Shown piece after piece: positions 41,761 to 50,192 of a stretch of DNA of 64,000 nt; positions within the stretch are counted from its first letter, which is position 1; every line of letters begins with the position of its first letter. The position numbers and the translations under genes were made by a program. The notes below the pieces were generated by a model. The model saw only the letters and a program-made list of their open reading frames with translations. It made no database searches and had not been told where the DNA came from. The DNA comes from an uncultured Muribaculaceae bacterium (GTDB lineage Bacteria > Bacteroidota > Bacteroidia > Bacteroidales > Muribaculaceae), in assembly GCA_910583675.1 (NCBI GenBank), contig CAJTYH010000005.1, positions 21,845 through 85,844 on the forward strand, read 5' to 3'.

Positions 41761-41788
41761 CCGGCCGATGCATCGGCGCATCGGTCGG
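41761..41788 (-). terminator. Probable terminator after glnS
   Basis: An inverted repeat, CCGGCCGATGC (41761-41771) with GCATCGGTCGG (41778-41788), one non-Watson-Crick pair, lies between glnS and the TPR gene. On the minus strand it is followed by a T-containing stretch. Confidence 0.5.
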
Positions 41789-41813
41789 ATATACCAAACA
41801 ACTGAACTGCCGC

Positions 41814-43532
41814 TCACTTCTTCTGGGCTTTTTCCCAGCTATCCTTCAAAGCGATAGTGCGGTTGAAAATCAAGTTCCCGGACGTGCTGTCATAGTCAGG
41901 AGTAAAATAACCGATACGTTGGAACTGGAACTTGGCTCCCTTTTCTGCATTCTTGGCAATGAAAGGCTCCACTTTAACACCTCTCACTTCCACAAGGGAA
42001 TCTGGATTAAGCAGCTCACGGAAATCCTTGTCTGACTCAGCAGACGGATTCTCCACGGAGAACAGGCGATCATAAAGACGAACCGTCGCGTCTACCGCAT
42101 CGGCGGCAGAAACCCAATGAAGCGTGCCTTTTACCTTGCGGGAAGCCCCGGGAAGCCCGCTGCGGCTTTCAGGATCATACGTGCAATGGATCTCTTCAAT
42201 TTCGCCGGTGGCTTCGTTTTTCTTCACCCCGGTACATTTCACGATGTATGCACCTTTCAGACGCACCTCCGCATCGGGAGCCAGACGGAAAAACTTCTTG
42301 GGAGGATTCTCCATGAAGTCGTCGCGTTCAATGTAAATCTCACGCGAGAATGGCATCTGATGTGTTCCGGCAGAAGGATCCTCAGGATTGTTCTCCATCT
42401 CCACAGTCTCGGTCTGGCCTTCCGGATAGTTGGTAATGACCACCTTTACCGGATTGAGCACGGCCATGCCGCGTGTCGCGATGGCATTGAGGTCCTCGCG
42501 CACTGCATGCTCCAGAAGCGAGACGCTTATCATCGCTTCCTCTATCTTGGTGTAGCCGATCCTATCGACAAAATTACGGATCGAGCGCGGAGTGAAGCCA
42601 CGTCGGCGCATGCCTGATATGGTTGGCATTCGTGGATCGTCCCATCCGGCAACAAGTCCTTCCTTCACAAGCTGAAGCAGCTTTCGTTTGCTCATGACCG
42701 TATATGTGAGGTTGAGGCGGTTGAACTCGATCTGACGCGGACAATATACCTCAGGATCTGCCAGCTCACGCACGAAATAATCATACAACGGACGGTGAGG
42801 CACGAATTCCAAGGTGCAGATGGAGTGTGTGACACCCTCGAAATAGTCGCTCTGCCCATGTGCGAAATCATACATCGGATATACGTTCCACTTGTTTCCA
42901 GTACGGTGGTGCGGATACTTTATGATGCGATACATGATGGGGTCGCGGAAATGCATATTGGGCGACGACATGTCTATCCGGGCACGAAGCACACGGCTCC
43001 CCTCCTCAAACTCTCCGGCGTTCATACGTTCGAAAAGATCCAGATTCTCCTCCGGAGTGCGGCTTCGGTAAGGACTGTCAGTACCGGGAGTCGTGGGAGT
43101 GCCTTTCTGTGCGGCGATCTGCTCCGAGGTTTGGTCATCCACGTATGCCTTCCCCTCCTTTATCATTTTCACTGCCAGATCATAAAGCTGCGGGAAATAA
43201 TCGGAAGCATAGTACTCCCTATCGGCCCAGTCGAAACCAAGCCAATGGATATCCTCCCGGATGGCGTCCACATACTCGGTATCTTCCTTTATCGGATTCG
43301 TATCGTCAAAACGAAGATTGCAGGTGCCACCGAACTTCTCTGCCACACCGAAGTCCATGCAGATGGCTTTGGCATGTCCTATATGAAGATAACCATTAGG
43401 CTCCGGCGGGAAACGAGTGTTGAGCCGTCCGCCATTCTTGCCTGCGGCAAGGTCGTCTGCCACAATCTGTTCTACGAAGTTCAATCCCTTTGCCCCTTCC
43501 ACTGGAGCTTCCTTCTCGAGATTCTCTGCCAT
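41814..43532 (-). CDS. glnS: Glutaminyl-tRNA synthetase
   Basis: 572 residues from the ATG at 43532 (a 25-residue upstream extension in the same frame is rejected, as relatives begin at about MAENLEKE). Class I signatures: the HIGH motif in TRFPPEPNGYLHIGHAKAIC, NLRFDDTNPIKEDTEYVDAI after it, and the KMSKS equivalent VMSKRKL near residue 265. The C-terminal anticodon-binding beta-barrels are complete. It attaches glutamine to tRNA-Gln. Confidence 0.95.
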   Translation of the reverse strand: MAENLEKEAPVEGAKGLNFVEQIVADDLAAGKNGGRLNTRFPPEPNGYLHIGHAKAICMDFGVAEKFGGTCNLRFDDTNPIKEDTEYVDAIREDIHWLGFDWADREYYASDYFPQLYDLAVKMIKEGKAYVDDQTSEQIAAQKGTPTTPGTDSPYRSRTPEENLDLFERMNAGEFEEGSRVLRARIDMSSPNMHFRDPIMYRIIKYPHHRTGNKWNVYPMYDFAHGQSDYFEGVTHSICTLEFVPHRPLYDYFVRELADPEVYCPRQIEFNRLNLTYTVMSKRKLLQLVKEGLVAGWDDPRMPTISGMRRRGFTPRSIRNFVDRIGYTKIEEAMISVSLLEHAVREDLNAIATRGMAVLNPVKVVITNYPEGQTETVEMENNPEDPSAGTHQMPFSREIYIERDDFMENPPKKFFRLAPDAEVRLKGAYIVKCTGVKKNEATGEIEEIHCTYDPESRSGLPGASRKVKGTLHWVSAADAVDATVRLYDRLFSVENPSAESDKDFRELLNPDSLVEVRGVKVEPFIAKNAEKGAKFQFQRIGYFTPDYDSTSGNLIFNRTIALKDSWEKAQKK

Positions 43533-43618
43533 ATGTGAAAATATATAGTTGTCAGTTAAATAGGCCGTGATGGAAACGACATGAAAGACCGTTCCGGATT
43601 CAGGCATCGTTTAAAATA

Positions 43619-43626
43619 CAAAGGTA
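43619..43626 (-). promoter_or_regulatory. Likely -7 promoter box of glnS
   Basis: TACCTTTG on the minus strand (complement of 43619-43626) matches TAnnTTTG and lies about 87 bases before the glnS ATG. The -33 box is not clear. Confidence 0.45.
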
Positions 43627-43668
43627 AGCAGATTTTCCCGTATTATTATTCGTGAGTGCGCAAAAAAT

Positions 43669-45027
43669 TCAGCTTCTTGTCACTCTCATGAAAGAATTGA
43701 GAAACAGTGCCGCAGCCATGAAAAGTGAAACCGAAAAGCTAAGGACGATCCCGTATACACCCAACCCGCATGGGAATGCCAGCAACCAGGTAGACGTAAG
43801 GCCGAAGACCACGTAACTCACGAAAGCGATCCAAAGCATGGGCATCACATGAGAAGTGCCCCTGAGCGCATTGGCAAAGGTTACCTGAGTAGCATCACCA
43901 AGCTGATAAAGCACCAGCGGAAACACAAGCGTATAGGCCACGCCAAGCACCTCGGCATCGGTTGTGAAAGCGCCCATCAACTGTTTGGAGAAGAAGATGA
44001 ATATCAGTGAGGAAACCGCAGCAAAACAAAGCATCACGGCATATCCGTCGAAAGCCACCCGACGGCATCTGGAAGCAGCCGAGACCGCATCTCCCCCATC
44101 ATCGTCCGCGACAGCCTTTCCTCGTTCATTTGCCACAAGGACTGCTATGGCAGTGCCAATGCTGTAATATATGCAGAAGCCCAAAGTGCCCACTACCACT
44201 ATTATCTGGAACGCCGCCAGAGGGACTTTTCCGATCCATCCGGCCATGACTGCACACAGTGAAAATGCCGAGGTCTCAAATGTCATCTGCAACGCCACCG
44301 GCCATGAGGTGCCGGCTACATTCCCGATATCCTTCGCCACAACGCCTTTAGGAGGCCGACGTAGGAAAGCATCCCTGTAAGGAGCACCGGCTTTTCCTTT
44401 CATGAATATGAACAAGATTGCAAGCGGTGCCATGATGCGTGCTGCAAGGGTAGATAATCCGGCTCCAATAAGTCCCAGTTCCGGAGCGCCCCAGTTACCG
44501 AATATCAGGGCATAATTTCCTAATATGTTACCGAGATTGCATGCAAGCAGTATCCACATCGGCATCTGGGTGTTGCGCACAGCATAGCTCCATTGGGCGA
44601 ACGCATTGAACAACGTCATCGGCAAAAGCGATGAAAGGAATATGAGGTAGTAAGGCCGTATAAGCGGCAACAGTTCCTCAGGTTGCCCCATCCGAGGAAT
44701 ATACTTGTAAAGATACGCCATGATGGCAGTAAGGACAATCCCGGCCAATAGATTTGCAATCACACCGGCACGCAGTGTCTGCCCTATGCGCTCCGATTTG
44801 CCCTGAGAAAAAAGCGTTCCTATAAGTGGTGTCAGACCATATGAGAAGCCCATCGCACAGAGCATCGGGATATTGAACAGGTTGATCACGAAGGATGCTG
44901 ATGCCAAAGCCTCGGTGGAATACCGACCGACCATTATATTGTCGGCGAAATTAACCAAAATAAGCCCTACCTGCGAAATCAGCACAGGCAAGGCAAGCCG
45001 TAGTATTGACAAACAACGACGTAACAT
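43669..45027 (-). CDS. MATE-family multidrug/toxin exporter
   Basis: 452 residues, about 12 membrane segments. The N-terminal half begins ALPVLISQVGLILVNFADNI then MVGRYSTEALASASFV, typical of MatE domains; the second half repeats this pattern from near residue 240. These proteins export drugs or metabolites using a sodium or proton gradient. A -7-like TAACTTTG (complement of 45060-45067) lies upstream of the ATG. The substrate is unknown. Confidence 0.9.
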   Translation of the reverse strand: MLRRCLSILRLALPVLISQVGLILVNFADNIMVGRYSTEALASASFVINLFNIPMLCAMGFSYGLTPLIGTLFSQGKSERIGQTLRAGVIANLLAGIVLTAIMAYLYKYIPRMGQPEELLPLIRPYYLIFLSSLLPMTLFNAFAQWSYAVRNTQMPMWILLACNLGNILGNYALIFGNWGAPELGLIGAGLSTLAARIMAPLAILFIFMKGKAGAPYRDAFLRRPPKGVVAKDIGNVAGTSWPVALQMTFETSAFSLCAVMAGWIGKVPLAAFQIIVVVGTLGFCIYYSIGTAIAVLVANERGKAVADDDGGDAVSAASRCRRVAFDGYAVMLCFAAVSSLIFIFFSKQLMGAFTTDAEVLGVAYTLVFPLVLYQLGDATQVTFANALRGTSHVMPMLWIAFVSYVVFGLTSTWLLAFPCGLGVYGIVLSFSVSLFMAAALFLNSFMRVTRS

Positions 45028-45059
45028 ATGACTATCTGTTTGGGTGAATTAATCAACTA

Positions 45060-45067
45060 CAAAGTTA
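45060..45067 (-). promoter_or_regulatory. Likely -7 promoter box of the MATE gene
   Basis: TAACTTTG on the minus strand, a match to TAnnTTTG, 33 bases before the start codon. No well-spaced -33 TTTG was found. Confidence 0.45.
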
Positions 45068-45102
45068 GCGATTTTTCTCCAAACAAACATTGCTACAAAA
45101 TA

Positions 45103-45432
45103 TCACAGCGACCTGCGGAGCGCCGGCACCGCAAACATGCCTATGCAAAACAGGGTCAACAGCAGCAGTATCGCGGAAACGGCTACAGTCTGGATCGTCA
45201 GACCTTGTGCCAAAGCTGTATGAAGCGAATATCCCCACGCGGCAAAGACACCAATGACTCCAAGTATGTAACACATTATCTCAGCCGGGGATTTCCTGCG
45301 TCTTGCAGGCTTGTCCGGCAACCGGTTCATCACCTTGCGCACAAACCACGGATTGCCGGGAGCTTCCGGCAACTGCTTTCTCATCAACATCCGTATATCC
45401 TTGTCTGTATCCTTTGCTGTCTTCATAATCAA
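45103..45432 (-). CDS. Small membrane protein paired with an ECF sigma factor (possible anti-sigma)
   Basis: 109 residues. A soluble N-terminal part (KDIRMLMRKQLPEAPGNPWF then VRKVMNRLPDKP, residues ~12-42) is followed by two membrane segments (IMCYILGVIGVFAAWGYSL; VSAILLLLTLFCIGMFAVPA). It is coupled by an ATGA-type overlap to the sigma gene at 45429-45432, a common pattern for a sigma factor and its membrane regulator. A canonical zinc anti-sigma domain is not visible, so the anti-sigma role is inferred from context. Confidence 0.7.
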   Translation of the reverse strand: MIMKTAKDTDKDIRMLMRKQLPEAPGNPWFVRKVMNRLPDKPARRRKSPAEIMCYILGVIGVFAAWGYSLHTALAQGLTIQTVAVSAILLLLTLFCIGMFAVPALRRSL

Positions 45433-45968
45433 TTGTTTTTAAGGAATTCTGCAAGATGGGTGCGACCGCGGTTCAGGTGCGATTTCACCGTACCCTCGGG
45501 CATACCGGTTATTTTGCAGATCTTCTTTATCGGCATATCTTCAAGATAAAACAGAAGCACCACCATCCGTTCGTCGGCAGAGAGGGAATCCAAGGCGGCA
45601 GATACATCCATGCTGTATTCCGATTGCTGCTGCCCTCCTGCGACACCGATTTCCATGACATTTCGAGGACAATCACCTCCAAATGGCTCGGGAGACTGTT
45701 TGCGACGATCGCTCACGAACTCATTTACGGCTATGCGGAAAAGCCATGTGCGGAAACCGGACAGACCTTTGAACGACCTTACCCCGATCCATGCCTTGAG
45801 GAATGTCTCCTGCGCCAGATCGTCAACAAGCGATGAATTGCCGCCTGTGAGATTGAACAGGAAACGCCTCAGGGACTCCTGGTGCAACTCCACCAACCGC
45901 GAAAAGGCTTCGCGGTTGTCGGTAGCTGCACAGAGTGCGAGCAATTTCATTTCTTCGAGCTTGCTCAA
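45429..45968 (-). CDS. ECF RNA polymerase sigma factor
   Basis: 179 residues. Sigma-2 region: NREAFSRLVELHQESLRRFL and SSLVDDLAQETFLKAWIGVR; sigma-4 region: LSADERMVVLLFYLEDMPIK followed by KICKITGMPEGTVKSHLNRG. It directs polymerase to a small regulon. The linker between the two regions (residues ~90-115) is longer than usual. Followed by the small membrane protein, probably its regulator. Confidence 0.92.
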   Translation of the reverse strand: MSKLEEMKLLALCAATDNREAFSRLVELHQESLRRFLFNLTGGNSSLVDDLAQETFLKAWIGVRSFKGLSGFRTWLFRIAVNEFVSDRRKQSPEPFGGDCPRNVMEIGVAGGQQQSEYSMDVSAALDSLSADERMVVLLFYLEDMPIKKICKITGMPEGTVKSHLNRGRTHLAEFLKNN

Positions 45969-46015
45969 TGGATTTACAGGTTAAAGGTGAAGATGATATT
46001 TTAAATCAATATATC

Positions 46016-47032
46016 TCAGTTATTATTTCCGCCTTGGTTTGTGGAATCGGAAGGAGTTGGAGGTGGACATGGGCCATTGAAATTCTGTTGGCCGTTGTTT
46101 GCTTGGTTGTTCTCCTCATTTACATGCACATAAGGTCTTGGAGCCTGAGGCTGCTGCCAGTAGGCATTCGGTGCACCCTGCGGTGTCGGTCTCCCGCCAA
46201 CGCGGTTGAAATCGCTTTGTGGATTCTGGGAATTTTGCGGATTGCGGAAATTACGCTGTTTGTAAGCTCCCGGCACATAATAATAGGCTATCATTCTCCC
46301 TATGCCCAAGAACAGCGGTATGCCCCCACAAAGGAAACCTACACCTATTTCATGATTGAAACTGAAAAACAGGAGTATGGCAAATCCGATGGCAATAAGC
46401 GTCATGGCTGAAACAAACATTTTTGGATCACGCGACGCTTGCGGGACAGCCTTTAAACCAAACAATTTCACATCATTGCCGTCCGCATCAAACGTCATTC
46501 CCGAGCCATCGGACTGTGAACCTCCCTGTGCGCTATAACCGGTATAAAACGCATCCGGCAACTGGTAGTTATTGTCTATCGCCTTTGAGATTATGCCGTT
46601 CCTGGCCGAATTTCTCTTCATGAAGAAAATCATCAGGACAATCAAGGCGATTATAATGGTTATACATGGCACCACAAAACCGACGGAAACTGTGACGATT
46701 CTTATGATCGCATCCATCTTGGATCTCTTGTAGTCAATCCTGTCCACGTATTCATCATGCGCCCCCCTGTCAAATGCGGCCTCCATGACGTCGCCCACCT
46801 TGTAGGCAACTCCGTTGTACACTACGAACTCCCCATCTTCATCCGTCCTCAGGAAATGCGTCTCGCCGGCTTTGAACTCTTCCGCATCCGCCACAGTCAA
46901 CTGCCTGTGCAATGTATCGGTCTGAATCGTGGAAGTAACAACGGATGCCGAATCGGTTGCCGTTGCAGGAACTTGTGCAAAGGCAACTAACGCCACCACT
47001 ATGCACAAAATCGATAATAGGATCTTTTTCAT
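46016..47032 (-). CDS. Membrane protein with signal peptide, DUF6249-like
   Basis: 338 residues from the ATG at 47032 (a longer frame upstream is rejected). Signal peptide: MKKILLSILCIVVALVAFAQ. After an external domain (~residues 25-115) come a membrane segment near residue 118 (FVVPCITIIIALIVLMIFFM) and two more near 215-255. The C-terminus is a Gln/Asn/Pro-rich disordered tail. The general plan resembles DUF6249-type Bacteroidetes envelope proteins; that name is a tentative match. It is divergent from ispE. Confidence 0.75.
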   Translation of the reverse strand: MKKILLSILCIVVALVAFAQVPATATDSASVVTSTIQTDTLHRQLTVADAEEFKAGETHFLRTDEDGEFVVYNGVAYKVGDVMEAAFDRGAHDEYVDRIDYKRSKMDAIIRIVTVSVGFVVPCITIIIALIVLMIFFMKRNSARNGIISKAIDNNYQLPDAFYTGYSAQGGSQSDGSGMTFDADGNDVKLFGLKAVPQASRDPKMFVSAMTLIAIGFAILLFFSFNHEIGVGFLCGGIPLFLGIGRMIAYYYVPGAYKQRNFRNPQNSQNPQSDFNRVGGRPTPQGAPNAYWQQPQAPRPYVHVNEENNQANNGQQNFNGPCPPPTPSDSTNQGGNNN

Positions 47033-47208
47033 ATCGTCGCAAATTTTTTTGTTGGAATCTATCTTCTTGCCTCCCCGCCGCCATATACAGCTGCAAGGGA
47101 AATACAACCATTAGACGTGGCATACGTCTGTAAAGGTTGCAAGTTACTGAAAAATTTTTCAATTTACGATTTTTCCCGTTACTTTGCATACAAATAATTC
47201 GCTTGACA

Positions 47209-48039
47209 ATGGTTACGTTTCCCAATGCAAAGATTAACATAGGACTTGACGTGCTCCGCAAACGCCCGGACGGATACCATGATCTCCAAACGGTCATGAT
47301 GCCGGTAGAATGGGCGGACATTCTTGAAATAGTTCCGGCTCCCGACAAAGACCATGACTTGCTTACCGTCACGGGAAGAACGGTAGACTGTCCCCCGGAA
47401 AAGAATCTCGTGATGAAAGCAGTGCGGGCACTGAGGGACGTTGTCCCCTTTCCTGCCGTAGACATATATCTTCATAAGGTAATACCTGACGGAGCAGGCC
47501 TCGGAGGAGGATCATCGGATGCTGCATTCACTCTACGCACCATCAACGATCTCTTCTCACTGGGCATCGACACCTCCACCCTCGAAAACCTGGCAGCGAC
47601 AATAGGAGCGGATTGTCCGTTCTTCATCCACAACCGCCCCATGCTATGTGAAAGCACCGGCACGGAAATGCATCCCATAGATGTGCAACTGCCATCGCAT
47701 GCAAAAATCGCTATGGTCAAACCGGGGATAGCGGTCTCCACCAAAGAGGCATATGCCGACATAAAACCGGATATTCCGGATACTCCCCTCCCTATTCTGC
47801 TCAAGATGCCAATCGAAGAATGGCAAGGGCAAATCAAAAACGATTTCGAGACATCCGTATTTCCCAAATATCCCGAGATCGCACGGATAAAAAGAAAAAT
47901 GCTTGATCTTGGAGCCGTATATGCATCTATGAGCGGGAGTGGCTCTTGTGTGTTCGGAATTTTCACAGGTGACAATATTTCCGAACTCATGACAGAAAAT
48001 TTCAACGGATGCGACATCTTCGTCAGCAAGTTGATGTAA
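47209..48039 (+). CDS. ispE: 4-diphosphocytidyl-2-C-methyl-D-erythritol kinase
   Basis: 276 residues from the ATG at 47209 (an upstream extension of 24 residues is hydrophobic and overlaps the promoter region). GHMP kinase features: FPNAKINIGLDVLRKRPDGY at the start, the ATP-binding PDGAGLGGGSSDAAFTLRTI near residue 93, and the C-terminal ASMSGSGSCVFGIF. It performs the ATP-dependent step of the non-mevalonate isoprenoid pathway. TTACTTTG (47179-47186) could be its -7 box. Confidence 0.94.
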   Translation: MVTFPNAKINIGLDVLRKRPDGYHDLQTVMMPVEWADILEIVPAPDKDHDLLTVTGRTVDCPPEKNLVMKAVRALRDVVPFPAVDIYLHKVIPDGAGLGGGSSDAAFTLRTINDLFSLGIDTSTLENLAATIGADCPFFIHNRPMLCESTGTEMHPIDVQLPSHAKIAMVKPGIAVSTKEAYADIKPDIPDTPLPILLKMPIEEWQGQIKNDFETSVFPKYPEIARIKRKMLDLGAVYASMSGSGSCVFGIFTGDNISELMTENFNGCDIFVSKLM

Positions 48040-48183
48040 ACTCTTACTGACAGTTTTTTGTTTTCTTATAAACGCATATGATTAATTACGCCATGGTGCC
48101 TGCTTATGGAAACGGCATCTTTTGGCAACATTTTTGCATGTCCTATTATTATGTTGAAAAAAAGACAAAAAACATCACACCAT

Positions 48184-48807
48184 ATGAATCGTAACGAACA
48201 TAACAAGCGCCACGACAATGACGCCCCCACTGAAAAGGGGAAGAAGCCCATCATAGAAGATGAAGACATTGAGGTAAACGACCTTTCCGGTACTACGGAA
48301 CAGGAAGCCGGTACTGATGAGCCTGAAGATAATTGTTCAGAACTCGAGACGCTGAAGAATCTTCTTGCCGCCAAAGAGGAGGAAGTAGAAAAGGAGAAGA
48401 AAGAGTACCTGTTTCTCATGGCTGAATTTGACAATTTCCGGAAACGCACGATCCGCGAGCGTGCCGAATTGATCAAAAACGCCTCGGAAAAAGCCCTGCA
48501 AGGAATCTTGCCCATAATTGACGACTTCGAGCGCGGCCTTGATGCGATAAAGGATACCTCTGACGCCGAAGCTGTTAAAGAAGGCATGAGGCTTATATAC
48601 AATAAATTCATAAAATACCTTGCCGACAACGGTGTCAAGGAAATCGTATCTACAGGCGCGCCCTTCGACACCGAACTGCATGAAGCCGTGGCAATGGTTC
48701 CTGCTGAAACCGAAGAGGAGAAGGGTCTTGTAAAAGATACCGTACAGAAGGGCTACATGATTAACGACAAAGTCCTGCGTCACGCCAAGGTGGTTGTGTC
48801 ACAATAA
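48184..48807 (+). CDS. grpE: GrpE nucleotide-exchange factor
   Basis: 207 residues from the ATG at 48184 (start MNRNEHNKRHDNDAPTEKGK), preferred over an upstream ATG at 48106. A disordered charged N-terminus and long helix (LLAAKEEEVEKEKKEYLFLM) lead to the family core AEFDNFRKRTIRERAELIKN and a beta-rich C-terminus with HEAVAMVP. It resets DnaK by ADP release and lies 30 bases before dnaJ in the same operon. dnaK is elsewhere. Confidence 0.94.
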   Translation: MNRNEHNKRHDNDAPTEKGKKPIIEDEDIEVNDLSGTTEQEAGTDEPEDNCSELETLKNLLAAKEEEVEKEKKEYLFLMAEFDNFRKRTIRERAELIKNASEKALQGILPIIDDFERGLDAIKDTSDAEAVKEGMRLIYNKFIKYLADNGVKEIVSTGAPFDTELHEAVAMVPAETEEEKGLVKDTVQKGYMINDKVLRHAKVVVSQ

Positions 48808-48837
48808 AACAGCTACCCCCACATAACCATAACTAAG

Positions 48838-50022
48838 ATGGACAAGAAAAGAGATTATTACGAAGTGCTTGGGGTAGGCAAGAACGCTACCGCAGACGAA
48901 ATAAAGAAAGCATACCGCAAGCTCGCCATAAAGTATCATCCGGACAAGAACCCCGACGACAAGGCTGCCGAGGAGAAATTCAAGGAGGCTGCCGAGGCTT
49001 ATGAGGTGCTCTCCAATGACGAGAAACGCCAGAAATACGACCAGTTCGGACACTCCATGGGGCCTCAGGGCTTCGATGGCTTTGGTGGTGGAGGATTCAG
49101 TGCCGGCGGCATGTCCATGGAGGACATATTCGCACAGTTCGGCGATATTTTCGGCGGCCATTTCAGCGGAGGATTCGGTGGCTTCGGCGGCGCTACAGGT
49201 TCCCGTTCGTCGCGTCGTCATCAAAAACCTCAGCGCCGTGGTTCCGACCTCAGGATCACTGTGAAACTCAACCTTAAGGAGATCATGACAGGTGTAGACA
49301 AAACCCTCAAGATCCCCACATGGGTCAAGTGCGACCACTGCAACGGCACTGGAGCAAAGGACGGCACGGCTTTCACGACATGCCCCACATGCCATGGAAG
49401 CGGCACGGTAAGCCAGGTCGTACAGGGCATATTCGGCCCTCAGGAGGCAATCGGTGTCTGCCCCCAATGCGAAGGGGACGGAAAGGTAATATCCGAACCT
49501 TGCAGCTACTGTAACGGAGAAGGGATCCAGAAAAAAGAAGAGCTCGTATCTTTCCATATACCGGCAGGTGTTACCGACGGTATGACACTTACAATACGCG
49601 GCAAAGGCAATGCCCCTCGCCGTGGCGGAGTGAACGGCGACCTGCTCGTTGTCATTCAGGAAATCAAGGATGCAGAACTCATCCGCGACGGCAACGACGT
49701 GATATACAATCTCATGCTTGACGTTCCGACTGCGACACTTGGAGGAGCCGTGGAAGTGCCGACCATCACCGGACGTGCGCGATTGAACATCCCCGCCGGC
49801 ACACAGCCCGGCAAAGTACTCCGTCTGAGAGGGAAGGGACTGCCCGAATACAATCGCAGCGTCGTAGGCGACGAGTTGATAAACGTCATGGTATATATTC
49901 CGGAAAACCTCACAGATAAAGACAAGGAAGCATTCGAGGCCATGCGCGAGCAACCGAACATGAAACCATCCGAATCTACCAAGCAACGCCTCTTCTCCAA
50001 ACTCAAGCACATATTTGAATAA
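48838..50022 (+). CDS. dnaJ: Chaperone DnaJ
   Basis: 394 residues. The J domain has YYEVLGVGKNATADEIKKAY and the HPDK tripeptide-containing YHPDKNPDD near residue 33. A Gly/Phe-rich region (~75-125) is followed by four zinc-binding CxxCxGxG-type repeats, CDHCNGTG, CPTCHGSG, CPQCEGDG and CSYCNGEG (~residues 163-230), and the C-terminal substrate-binding domain. It stimulates DnaK and binds unfolded proteins. An operon with grpE, closed by the stem-loop at 50041-50086. Confidence 0.96.
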   Translation: MDKKRDYYEVLGVGKNATADEIKKAYRKLAIKYHPDKNPDDKAAEEKFKEAAEAYEVLSNDEKRQKYDQFGHSMGPQGFDGFGGGGFSAGGMSMEDIFAQFGDIFGGHFSGGFGGFGGATGSRSSRRHQKPQRRGSDLRITVKLNLKEIMTGVDKTLKIPTWVKCDHCNGTGAKDGTAFTTCPTCHGSGTVSQVVQGIFGPQEAIGVCPQCEGDGKVISEPCSYCNGEGIQKKEELVSFHIPAGVTDGMTLTIRGKGNAPRRGGVNGDLLVVIQEIKDAELIRDGNDVIYNLMLDVPTATLGGAVEVPTITGRARLNIPAGTQPGKVLRLRGKGLPEYNRSVVGDELINVMVYIPENLTDKDKEAFEAMREQPNMKPSESTKQRLFSKLKHIFE

Positions 50023-50040
50023 CGATTTCAATACATCGTT

Positions 50041-50086
50041 ACAAAACCGGCGGCACGTCTGATTTGGGCATGACGCCGGTTTTTGT
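50041..50086 (+). terminator. Terminator of the grpE-dnaJ operon
   Basis: The arms ACAAAACCGGCG (50041-50052) and CGCCGGTTTTTGT (50074-50086) form a stem with a T-run, 19 bases after the dnaJ stop. Confidence 0.75.
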
Positions 50087-50115
50087 ATCTTAATGGATGA
50101 CGCACACACAGAAAA

Positions 50116-50148
50116 CCACGCGCCGAAATGAATATATTCGACGCGTGG
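50116..50148 (-). terminator. Terminator of the glycogen synthase-phosphorylase operon
   Basis: CCACGCG (50116-50122) pairs with CGCGTGG (50142-50148); on the minus strand TTTTC follows the stem, 45 bases after the phosphorylase stop. Confidence 0.65.
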
Positions 50149-50192
50149 CTTTCAATTTACTGTAATCTTATGCCTATGATACCTGCCGGCGA

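Noticed and set aside
47137..47208. Longer N-terminus for ispE
   Set aside because: The extra residues are hydrophobic, lie over the probable promoter, and family members start at the fold's first strand (FPNAKIN).
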